Shown piece after piece: positions 1 through 5,379 of a DNA stretch of 9,957 bases. The translations under genes were made by a program, and so were the position numbers. The notes below the pieces were generated by a model, which was given only the letters and a program-made list of their open reading frames with translations, made no database searches and was not told the DNA's origin. The number at the start of each line of letters is the position of its first letter. Position 1 is the stretch's first letter. Source of the DNA: an uncultured Acetatifactor sp. (GTDB taxonomy: Bacteria; Bacillota; Clostridia; Lachnospirales; Lachnospiraceae); assembly GCA_934436245.1 (NCBI GenBank), contig CAKSAM010000058.1, positions 1 through 9,957 on the forward strand, in the 5' to 3' direction.

Positions 1-2
1 GT

Positions 3-983
3 ATGATCTTTGTTATGGTTCCGATTTTGCCCGCAGAGGCGGCTGGCCTGGAAGATACAGAAAGGGTGGAGATACTTGAGTTGGTAGAAAGCTACATGGA
101 TAGTCGGGAAACAGCAGTCATGACCGGGGACACGGAAAGCTTGAGAACAGTGGCTGTCAACGGCATCGTGAACGATGAAAATGCTCACAGAATTACATTG
201 TCCGAAAATAACGTCAGCGTTTCTGATATGTCTTTTCAAATTTCTGGGATTGACATAGAGGATACAATAACTTTTGTGACATTATATGAGAGCATGGAAT
301 ATGTAGATGACGGTGTTGTGAAGACTGCAGACATTGAACACAACCTGACTATCATGTACGATGAGGCATATGATGTAGCCAAAGTAGTGTCTGACAGTTA
401 TAGGGAGACTGTGTCAGGATTCCAATCCTGTTCTTATGTTTCTGAAGAAATTCAAGCTGTTAGTGAAGCGTTATACAGCTTGAATTCCATAAATACTGAT
501 TATTGTGCTGAAATTGTCAGAGTTGCAGAATCCCAGGTTGGGTATAAAGAAAAGGCTTCCAATTCAGACTTGGATAGTTTCACAGCGAACGCCGGTTCTG
601 CAAACTACACCAAATATGGTCAATGGTATGGGCTTAACCCCGCAGCATGGTGTGCAATATTTGTTAGTTGGTGCGCAAGTGAAGCGGGCGTATCAACATC
701 CGTTATTCCTAAGTATTCTTCCTGCTCGACAGGAATGAAGAATTTCAAAGACATGGATTGTTTTTATTACAGTTCTGCTTATAACGGAAGCTATACACCT
801 GAGGTCGGCGATATTTTCTTTACGGGCACGAGTACAACATCTAGTAGCCACACTGGCATTGTAGTTGAGGTGTCAAGCACACAGATTACTGTTGTGGATG
901 GAAACTGGAGTGATAAGGTTTCGAGACATACGTACAATTTAACAGATAGCAGTCTTATAGGATTTGCAAGCCCGATTTATTAA
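3..983 (+). CDS. Secreted CHAP-domain peptidoglycan hydrolase-like protein, probably 5'-truncated
   Basis: The C-terminal half (about residues 168-326) reads as a CHAP cysteine amidase/endopeptidase domain, a family that cuts peptidoglycan peptide bonds outside the cell. Visible marks are the AWCAIFVSWC segment with the likely nucleophile C217, the PEVGDIFF turn (266-273), the catalytic-type histidine H283 in SSHTGIVVEV, and VVDGNWSD (297-304) as the usual third polar residue. The first 14 residues are a hydrophobic stretch ending in AEAAG, like the end of a signal peptide. They lack a positively charged start, and the frame is open to the window edge, so the true start probably lies upstream. 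Residues 20-165 form an unassigned alpha/beta region that could be NTF2-like (inference). It is followed by a SpoIID-domain gene on the same strand, suggesting joint cell-wall work. No terminator is seen directly after the stop. Confidence 0.8.
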   Translation: MIFVMVPILPAEAAGLEDTERVEILELVESYMDSRETAVMTGDTESLRTVAVNGIVNDENAHRITLSENNVSVSDMSFQISGIDIEDTITFVTLYESMEYVDDGVVKTADIEHNLTIMYDEAYDVAKVVSDSYRETVSGFQSCSYVSEEIQAVSEALYSLNSINTDYCAEIVRVAESQVGYKEKASNSDLDSFTANAGSANYTKYGQWYGLNPAAWCAIFVSWCASEAGVSTSVIPKYSSCSTGMKNFKDMDCFYYSSAYNGSYTPEVGDIFFTGTSTTSSSHTGIVVEVSSTQITVVDGNWSDKVSRHTYNLTDSSLIGFASPIY

Positions 984-1313
984 ACATAAATATTTGACAT
1001 TAAAGTAGCACAAGGAGAAAGAACTTGGTTATATTGAGCAGATTATAAAAGGTAATGTAAACCGAATTATGAAAAAATCGTATTCCTTTCCATTGGGGTG
1101 AACGATTATATTTTGCTTACGAAAGCCCCGTCAAGGTTGAATTTAACGGCTTTCAGTCCGGTCTTGACTGATCTTCCGATGCAAAATTTTGGTCACCCAA
1201 GCCAAAGAAAGGGGAGGTAAAGGCACAGCCTTGGAACACTTGATTTTACTGGAGTTGGGGTGATTTTGAGCGTATAAAGTTGACACTACCTATAAAAAAT
1301 GGGAGGGTGAAAT
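984..1313. other. Non-coding gap with possible decayed coding remnant
   Basis: No intact gene is visible in these 330 bases. On the plus strand 1009-1101 reads as an open 30-codon stretch with no start codon, entered directly after a TAG and ending PLG-stop. Its composition (KGNVNRIMKKSYSFPLG) looks protein-like, so it may be the end of a lost gene. Bases 1102-1260 also read as broken protein-like pieces in shifting frames. Near the right end there is a TATAAA at 1291-1296 with only a poor -35 (TTGAGC, 19-base spacing), which may be the promoter of the next gene. Its Shine-Dalgarno GGGAGGG is at 1301-1307. Confidence 0.4.
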
Positions 1314-2546
1314 ATGAAGAAAAGAATAATATCTTTGGCAATTGCTGTTATGTTCGGATGCTCTATTTATACTTCTGCTATTACTACATATGCAGAAGAA
1401 GCATGTGGAGAAACGGATACTGTGAGCAAGGGAACTTTACTTTATGAGACAGAGGTAATAACACAAAAAGATTATGACGAAGGATTCCAAAATTATGCCC
1501 TTTCTGCAGCAACAGTAGACTTGGCAGTAAGTATGCACACTTTTTCCAACAATAATTTGGCAAATGTTGTCGGTGTTGTAAGAGATTATGATACAGAAGC
1601 CTTTATTCCAAATGCTACAATTTCTGTAGATGGGGAAGTTGCGGTCATTACGGGTGAAGATGGACGTTTTCAAATAAAAAATCTCCCTTCAGGAACATAC
1701 GATTGGGAAATAAATGCAGCAGGGTATTTTGCGGCAAATTATAGTAATTATGATGTTGACAGTGCGGATGGAACTACAATTTTTACATTCTATATAAATG
1801 ATGACTTTTCTGTTTCGCAGGATAGAGAAGAAATAATGCATGATATAGGAGGACAAACTGTACTGCCTTCTATTATAGATAGAGGAAATTTTGCAACATC
1901 ATCTGTTGCCAGAGCAATGAGTTCTGTTCCGGATGTAAGCAATTCTATTGCGGTTTACTATAATAATCAAACAAAAACTGTTGATAGAGAGACATATATC
2001 TATACTGTATTATCTTCGGAACTTTACGGAAAAAGTTATTACACTGGTAAAGGACTAACTTCAACACAGGTTAGTGAATTGTATGAAGCACAGGCAGTGG
2101 CGGCAAACACCTTCTTAGAGTATGCGCTGAGTGTTTATTCGAATCATTCGGGTAAAGATTATAAGGTTTGCTCATCTTCTTGTTGTCAGGTATATGATCC
2201 TACTAAGGTTACCGAGGAGGCAATAGATGCAACGGCAAATATTTTTTATACTTCTGGAGGTAAATCTAAAACGGATATTGTAATGTATAAACCATCATCT
2301 ACAACTTATGATTATATTTGGGGTGCCTTTTTCTCAAGCTGTAGTGGTAATGGAACAAAAGATCATTCTACGCAGCCTGCTTTGAAAGCTGTAAGTTGCA
2401 CAGATATTGCAACTGGTGCGGGAGGACATCGTTACGGGCTATGTCAAATGGGTGCCGCATTGCGTGCAAAAAATGGTGATTCCGCATCGAATATTTTGTT
2501 GTATTATTACACTGATTGCAGGATCATATCCTGCACATTAAAATAG
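1314..2546 (+). CDS. Secreted SpoIID/LytB-domain protein with N-terminal carboxypeptidase-regulatory-like domain
   Basis: The start is set by GGGAGGG seven bases before the ATG. Residues 1-28 are a classic signal peptide (MKKR, then a hydrophobic core, then TTYAEEA). Residues about 84-162 look like a carboxypeptidase-regulatory-like beta-sandwich: VVGVVRDYDTEAFIPNATI, a GEDGRFQIKNLPSGTY turn, then WEINAAGYF. Residues about 205-405 fit the SpoIID domain, the lytic transglycosylase fold that cuts glycan strands in spore engulfment and the LytB family. YTVLSSEL matches the region of the family's catalytic Glu (E236 here), EAQAVAANTF is the conserved following helix, VCSSSCCQVYDP (285-296) matches the metal/Cys region, and GHRYGLCQMG (371-380) is the GHGVGMSQ-like motif. 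It lies upstream of a lipoprotein gene and downstream of a CHAP gene. It is not the sporulation spoIID itself: the beta-sandwich fusion, Cys-rich segments and neighbours differ. Glycan cleavage is inferred from the family. Confidence 0.78.
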   Translation: MKKRIISLAIAVMFGCSIYTSAITTYAEEACGETDTVSKGTLLYETEVITQKDYDEGFQNYALSAATVDLAVSMHTFSNNNLANVVGVVRDYDTEAFIPNATISVDGEVAVITGEDGRFQIKNLPSGTYDWEINAAGYFAANYSNYDVDSADGTTIFTFYINDDFSVSQDREEIMHDIGGQTVLPSIIDRGNFATSSVARAMSSVPDVSNSIAVYYNNQTKTVDRETYIYTVLSSELYGKSYYTGKGLTSTQVSELYEAQAVAANTFLEYALSVYSNHSGKDYKVCSSSCCQVYDPTKVTEEAIDATANIFYTSGGKSKTDIVMYKPSSTTYDYIWGAFFSSCSGNGTKDHSTQPALKAVSCTDIATGAGGHRYGLCQMGAALRAKNGDSASNILLYYYTDCRIISCTLK

Positions 2547-2549
2547 AAA

Positions 2550-3233
2550 ATGTGCCAGAAAGAGATTAAGACGAGTATGGGTAAGATGAAAAATAAGGTT
2601 TTGCCGGTCTCTGTTCTTGTGTTGTTTATGCTGATGTGCATCAATGCGTGTGGAATATCGAAATCCAGGGATAGTGCTGATATGGTCTCAGAGCTTAATA
2701 ACAGGATTATAGAAAAGGTAGCAGAGAATTACGAAGAAGGTAACATCAGTGCATTAGATATTGTTATAGTTCGGATTGATTTTGGTTCTTTCTCGCAAGA
2801 TAATGCCAGTGAAATATTCGTGTTATGCAAGATTTTGAATACCCCTCATGTTGCAGGATTGGATAAAACGGTGGGTATCCTTTTAGATGCTGATTCATTA
2901 GAAATGGTAGCATATAAGGAGTTTGCGGCTGATAAAGTAGTTATAAACTGTATTCAAGCGAGTGACGGACAAAGCAGAATATTGGTATCAAAAACCACAA
3001 CATATCAAGGAATATCAACACAGGAAATTCAGCTTTTAGCTGTCGAAGGCAGTCAATGGGTAGAAATTCCGATAGATGCGCTAAAGATCATTGGAGATGA
3101 ATCTTTTTATTATATGGATATAGTAGATGATTTGATTATTGTGGCATCTGAGGATAAATTGATAAGTTCTGAAGAAATCGTAGCAGTATTAAAGTGGAAC
3201 CCTGAGACAGAGCAGTTTGTTTTGGAACAGTAA
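2550..3233 (+). CDS. Putative small lipoprotein of unknown function
   Basis: I do not recognise the family. The N-terminus has a basic stretch (GKMKNK), a hydrophobic core (VLPVSVLVLFMLM) and a lipobox-like INAC, with the cysteine at residue 34 of the longest frame. This predicts signal peptidase II processing and anchoring to the outer face of the membrane. The mature part is acidic with alternating beta-strand-like segments and no catalytic motif I can name. The start is uncertain. The ATG at 2550, three bases after the previous stop, has no Shine-Dalgarno. The ATG at 2577 gives a more typical 24-residue signal peptide, with only a weak AAAGAGA upstream. Close spacing to the SpoIID-domain gene suggests co-transcription and perhaps translational coupling. 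A role as partner or regulator of the two wall enzymes is only a guess. Confidence 0.65.
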   Translation: MCQKEIKTSMGKMKNKVLPVSVLVLFMLMCINACGISKSRDSADMVSELNNRIIEKVAENYEEGNISALDIVIVRIDFGSFSQDNASEIFVLCKILNTPHVAGLDKTVGILLDADSLEMVAYKEFAADKVVINCIQASDGQSRILVSKTTTYQGISTQEIQLLAVEGSQWVEIPIDALKIIGDESFYYMDIVDDLIIVASEDKLISSEEIVAVLKWNPETEQFVLEQ

Positions 3234-3592
3234 CGGGTTTGGCGGTGTGCAAGTCCAAATTATTAAATAACAATGTGCATAAAGAAAAGCGGAAATCTGG
3301 CTATATTAGATGAAATCACCATGACCACTAATTCCTTTGTCTATCAGAATGCTGAAAGCGGTGATGCTAAAGTTTAATTTTTATTTAAAACCGTATTTTC
3401 CAAAGAGGGAAGAAGTTCGGCAACCGTAACTTTTTCCACGGAGTCAGCTTTCGTACCTTTTGTTTTAGGCTTCTTAACCCTGGTTTTAAGAGGAGAAAAC
3501 CGGCGCATTTTAAACTCTGGTTTAACCATTATCACCGTCAGAAATCCAGAAGTAAACAAAAGTAAACATATTATTTGATACTTTGAGAAATC
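3234..3592. other. Gap with short reading-frame fragments, no clear gene
   Basis: No confident gene. On the plus strand 3273-3377 encodes 34 residues from an ATG without a good ribosome-binding site, ending in TTNSFVYQNAESGDAKV. It reads like the C-terminal scrap of a longer protein. A tandem AGTAAACAAA/AGTAAACATA pair lies at 3551-3570. A minus-strand small frame overlaps this region and is listed separately. Base composition is A/T-rich like the genes to the left. Confidence 0.4.
3374..3529 (-). CDS. Possible small basic protein (51 aa), doubtful
   Basis: This minus-strand frame starts at the ATG of MVKPEFKMRR and runs 51 codons; an upstream in-frame ATG at 3559 would add ten residues. The first half is strongly basic (MRRFSPLKTRVKKPKTKGTK) and the second half more helical and acidic, a compositional split that looks more like protein than noise. 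Only a weak GGTGATA precedes the start. It lies directly beyond the tRNA terminator and converges on the 34-codon plus-strand fragment, overlapping it by four bases. It may be a remnant of an old insertion or chance. Confidence 0.2.
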   Translation of the reverse strand: MVKPEFKMRRFSPLKTRVKKPKTKGTKADSVEKVTVAELLPSLENTVLNKN

Positions 3593-3630
3593 AAAAAAAT
3601 CGGAAACGCTGTATTTATCAGCATTTCCGA
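3593..3630 (-). terminator. Intrinsic terminator of the tRNA-Val/tRNA-Met unit
   Basis: Read on the minus strand, a 12-bp stem (3619-3630 with 3600-3611, one G-T pair) closes a 7-base loop and is followed by seven T residues (3593-3599). It begins 14 bases after the tRNA-Met 3' end, so it ends the tRNA transcript. Confidence 0.9.
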
Positions 3631-3644
3631 CCCTTTTAACCTAA

Positions 3645-3718
3645 TAGCGAGAGGGGGATTCGAACCCTCGACACTGCGGGTATGAACCGCATGCTCTAGC
3701 CAACTGAGCTATCTCGCC
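3645..3718 (-). tRNA. tRNA-Met (anticodon CAT), elongator type
   Basis: The 74-base minus-strand gene folds into a full cloverleaf. The acceptor stem is GGCGAGA with TCTCGCT and discriminator A. The D-arm is TAGCTCAGTTGGCTAGAGC. The anticodon stem TGCGG/CCGCA holds loop TTCATAC (anticodon CAT), and the T-arm contains GGTTCGAATCC. The 3' CCA is not encoded (TTA follows). The first acceptor pair is G-T. The D-arm and acceptor resemble elongator Met rather than initiator, or the CAT-anticodon tRNA-Ile that is modified with lysidine. It shares a promoter with tRNA-Val, 22 bases upstream in the transcript. Confidence 0.95.
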
Positions 3719-3740
3719 ATATGACCAACCGAAGTTGGAA

Positions 3741-3813
3741 TGGAACCTATAGGGCTCGAACCTATGACCCTCTGCTTGTAAGGCAGATGCTCTCCCAGCT
3801 GAGCTAAGATTCC
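3741..3813 (-). tRNA. tRNA-Val (anticodon TAC)
   Basis: The 73-base minus-strand gene has acceptor stem GGAATCT with AGGTTCC, discriminator A, D-arm TAGCTCAGCTGGGAGAGC, anticodon stem TCTGC/GCAGA around loop CTTACAA (anticodon TAC), and a T-loop GGTTCGAGCCC. CCA is not encoded directly at the 3' end. It is the first gene of a two-tRNA transcript. Confidence 0.95.
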
Positions 3814-3843
3814 ATTGTAGCTGCTCTCGCAACCGACTTGTTC

Positions 3844-3872
3844 AGTATACAATGGGCGTGCTACTTTGTCAA
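3844..3872 (-). promoter_or_regulatory. Strong sigma-A-type promoter for the tRNA pair
   Basis: On the minus strand a perfect TTGACA (-35, 3867-3872) is followed after 17 bases by TATACT (-10, 3844-3849). Transcription would start about 25 bases ahead of tRNA-Val, as expected for a stable-RNA promoter. Confidence 0.9.
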
Positions 3873-3936
3873 CAAGTTTTTTGATATTTTTGTAAAAATT
3901 TTGTATGCAATTAAGACAATAATAAAAGACCCGGTA

Positions 3937-5052
3937 TTACAGTGCTTTTTTCACACTGATTGCTTTCATCGGACACATTTCCTGACAACAAAAGCAGGAG
4001 ATGCAGCCTTTCCTTTTAAATGTTGCCTTACGGTTCTCGATTTTGATCACATGTGCCGGACAACTTTCCGCACATTTTCCGCATCCCACGCATTTCTCCG
4101 GGGTCAGCTGCGGATAGGATTTTAACAGGCGGGAAGCCACGAACATGAAGGGCCTGCGTAAAAATTTCGGCACGCCGTTGGTGAAATCTAATTTTTTGGT
4201 ATCCGGTTTCTGAAAAGGAGATAATCCTTCCGGAACCGGATCTCCCACAAGTGTCAGCTCCTTGGGATGTGCCAGACCTCTTTCCAGTGCCTGACGCAGC
4301 ATAACGATCTCTGTGGGCTCTAATCCCATAAGTTTTGCAGCGAAACAGTCCTGGGTATAGAAATCTTTTGCTGCCAGCAGTATATGCAGGGGATGGGAAG
4401 TGCCGCCGGTGGGACCGTTACCCTCCATGGCATCGATGGCATCAATGACGGTGAGATTGGGAGCCACGGTCTGAGCCAGCTCTAAGAGCATGTTGGAGAA
4501 ATCTTCAATCTCCGGCCAGCGGTAGTGCATCTGTGGCTTTTCCAGCCCGGGGATGGTGCCGAAGAGATTCTTGATGCCGCCGGAATAACCGGTCATGGCA
4601 TGGGTCTTCAGCTTACAGATATTAATGATATAGTCAGCTTCCACGATGGGAGTGATCAGGTGGAAGCTGTGATTTTTAAATCCTGCCGGACAATTCACGG
4701 TCTGTGCGGAAAAGTCCATGTTGAGTTCTGCACCTTCGCCCAGAGTATCCATGCCGCATACGTGATATACGTGTTTCATGGCTTCGGCATTGTAGAGACC
4801 GCCGGAACTTTCCGCAATGGTGATGTGCTGCATGCCCTGCTCTCGCAGCCACCTGATCACAGCTTTTATGACCAGAGGGTGGGTCGTGGCGGGAAAATCA
4901 GGTGACTTGGCCATGACAAGATTTGGCTTGATGACGATCTTCATCTCCGGATGCAGGTCTTGAGCGATGCTTAAGGCTTCCATGCTTTTGCAGATGGCGG
5001 GATAGATCAGTTCTTCGTTATATTCCGGTACGATGTGTAATGTCTGTATCAT
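3937..5052 (-). CDS. DUF362 domain protein with C-terminal 2x[4Fe-4S] ferredoxin domain
   Basis: Residues about 35-235 fit the DUF362 family: KIVIKPNLVMAKSP (38-51) at the start, ADYIINICKLKTHAMTGYSGGIKNLFG (139-165) with the conserved Lys-Thr-His, and VIDAIDAMEGNGPTGG (202-217). Residues 320-361 hold two ferredoxin motifs, C321-x2-C324-x2-C327-x3-C331-P and C350-x2-C353-x2-C356-x3-C360-P, with an extra cysteine at 355. This predicts a cytoplasmic iron-sulfur protein. The reaction of DUF362 proteins is not established, so an electron-transfer or redox-linked role is inferred only from the clusters. The start is supported by GGAGA just ahead of the ATG. No hairpin terminator lies between its stop and the tRNA promoter, so read-through into the tRNAs is possible. 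It is divergent from the DEAD-box gene. Confidence 0.88.
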   Translation of the reverse strand: MIQTLHIVPEYNEELIYPAICKSMEALSIAQDLHPEMKIVIKPNLVMAKSPDFPATTHPLVIKAVIRWLREQGMQHITIAESSGGLYNAEAMKHVYHVCGMDTLGEGAELNMDFSAQTVNCPAGFKNHSFHLITPIVEADYIINICKLKTHAMTGYSGGIKNLFGTIPGLEKPQMHYRWPEIEDFSNMLLELAQTVAPNLTVIDAIDAMEGNGPTGGTSHPLHILLAAKDFYTQDCFAAKLMGLEPTEIVMLRQALERGLAHPKELTLVGDPVPEGLSPFQKPDTKKLDFTNGVPKFLRRPFMFVASRLLKSYPQLTPEKCVGCGKCAESCPAHVIKIENRKATFKRKGCISCFCCQEMCPMKAISVKKAL

Positions 5053-5085
5053 AAAATCTCCATTCTGCCGCCGAACGGCATAAAT

Positions 5086-5136
5086 AGTAATGCGAAATTT
5101 AGGTTATTCTGTTTTGGAAGCATTACTTTTATTATA
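5086..5136 (-). promoter_or_regulatory. Possible promoter and leader hairpin of the DUF362 gene
   Basis: On the minus strand a perfect TATAAT lies at 5131-5136, with only a poor -35 (AAAACA) 17 bases upstream. Just downstream in the transcript, AGTAATGC/GCATTACT (5086-5093 and 5120-5127) form an 8-bp dyad with a 26-base loop. A smaller TGCCG/CGGCA hairpin lies close to the ribosome-binding site. Assignment rests on the -10 and position only. Confidence 0.4.
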
Positions 5137-5152
5137 TGGTAAACGAAATTGC

Positions 5153-5181
5153 TTGTTTTTTCAATGCTTCCGTGCTATACT
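5153..5181 (+). promoter_or_regulatory. Promoter of the DEAD-box helicase gene
   Basis: TTGTTT (5153-5158) and TATACT (5176-5181) are separated by 17 bases. A start near 5188 gives a leader of roughly 190 bases before the GTG, which contains both hairpins listed next. Confidence 0.65.
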
Positions 5182-5205
5182 ACGAGATGTTGTTGAGATT
5201 TGATG

Positions 5206-5243
5206 GAAGAAATCAGAAGCGCTTCGCAATGATTTCTTTTTTT
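5206..5243 (+). terminator. Terminator-like hairpin inside the helicase leader (possible attenuator)
   Basis: Bases 5206-5215 pair with 5230-5239 (nine Watson-Crick pairs and one G-T). The loop contains the palindrome GAAGCGCTTC, and a run of seven T residues covers 5237-5243. The shape is that of an intrinsic terminator on the plus strand. It lies after the predicted promoter and before the gene, so it would end leader transcripts early. TTGTTG (5190-5195) and CAACAA (5247-5252) can pair around it. Confidence 0.5.
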
Positions 5244-5251
5244 GTGCAACA

Positions 5252-5346
5252 ATTCAGAACCAAGTTAATTTTCAAAAAAGGTGCGTGAAATGTTTACATT
5301 TCTAGGCACACTTTTGAAAATTACTTTTGCGAATGAGGTTCTGAAT
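5252..5346 (+). promoter_or_regulatory. Large structured leader element (95-base imperfect palindrome)
   Basis: The ends pair perfectly: ATTCAGAACC (5252-5261) with GGTTCTGAAT (5337-5346). Inside, AAGT (5262-5265) pairs with ACTT (5323-5326). AATTTTCAAAA (5267-5277) pairs with TTTTGAAAATT (5312-5322), leaving one bulged T. GTGC (5281-5284) pairs with GCAC (5306-5309), and GAAATG (5287-5292) with CATTTC (5297-5302) over a TTTA loop. The only large unpaired segment is ten bases on the 3' side (5327-5336). No T-run follows, so this is not a terminator. It ends 20 bases before the Shine-Dalgarno. It is probably a folded RNA leader acting on stability, translation or temperature response (inference). 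A small palindromic mobile repeat is the alternative. Confidence 0.6.
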
Positions 5347-5366
5347 GCTGCCACGATTTTGAATTT

Positions 5367-5373
5367 AAAGGAG
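5367..5373 (+). promoter_or_regulatory. Ribosome-binding site selecting a GTG start
   Basis: AAAGGAG sits six bases before GTG at 5380. No ATG is available at proper spacing, so this site decides the start of the helicase gene. Confidence 0.8.
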
Positions 5374-5379
5374 TAATTT

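Noticed and set aside
3641..3832. 63-codon minus-strand frame
   Set aside because: It is the translation of the two tRNA genes.
4525..4905. 126-codon plus-strand frame
   Set aside because: It is antisense to the well-supported DUF362-ferredoxin gene and has no ribosome-binding site.
5252..5346. Palindrome as a plain intrinsic terminator
   Set aside because: No T-run follows either end on either strand, and it stands directly before a ribosome-binding site.
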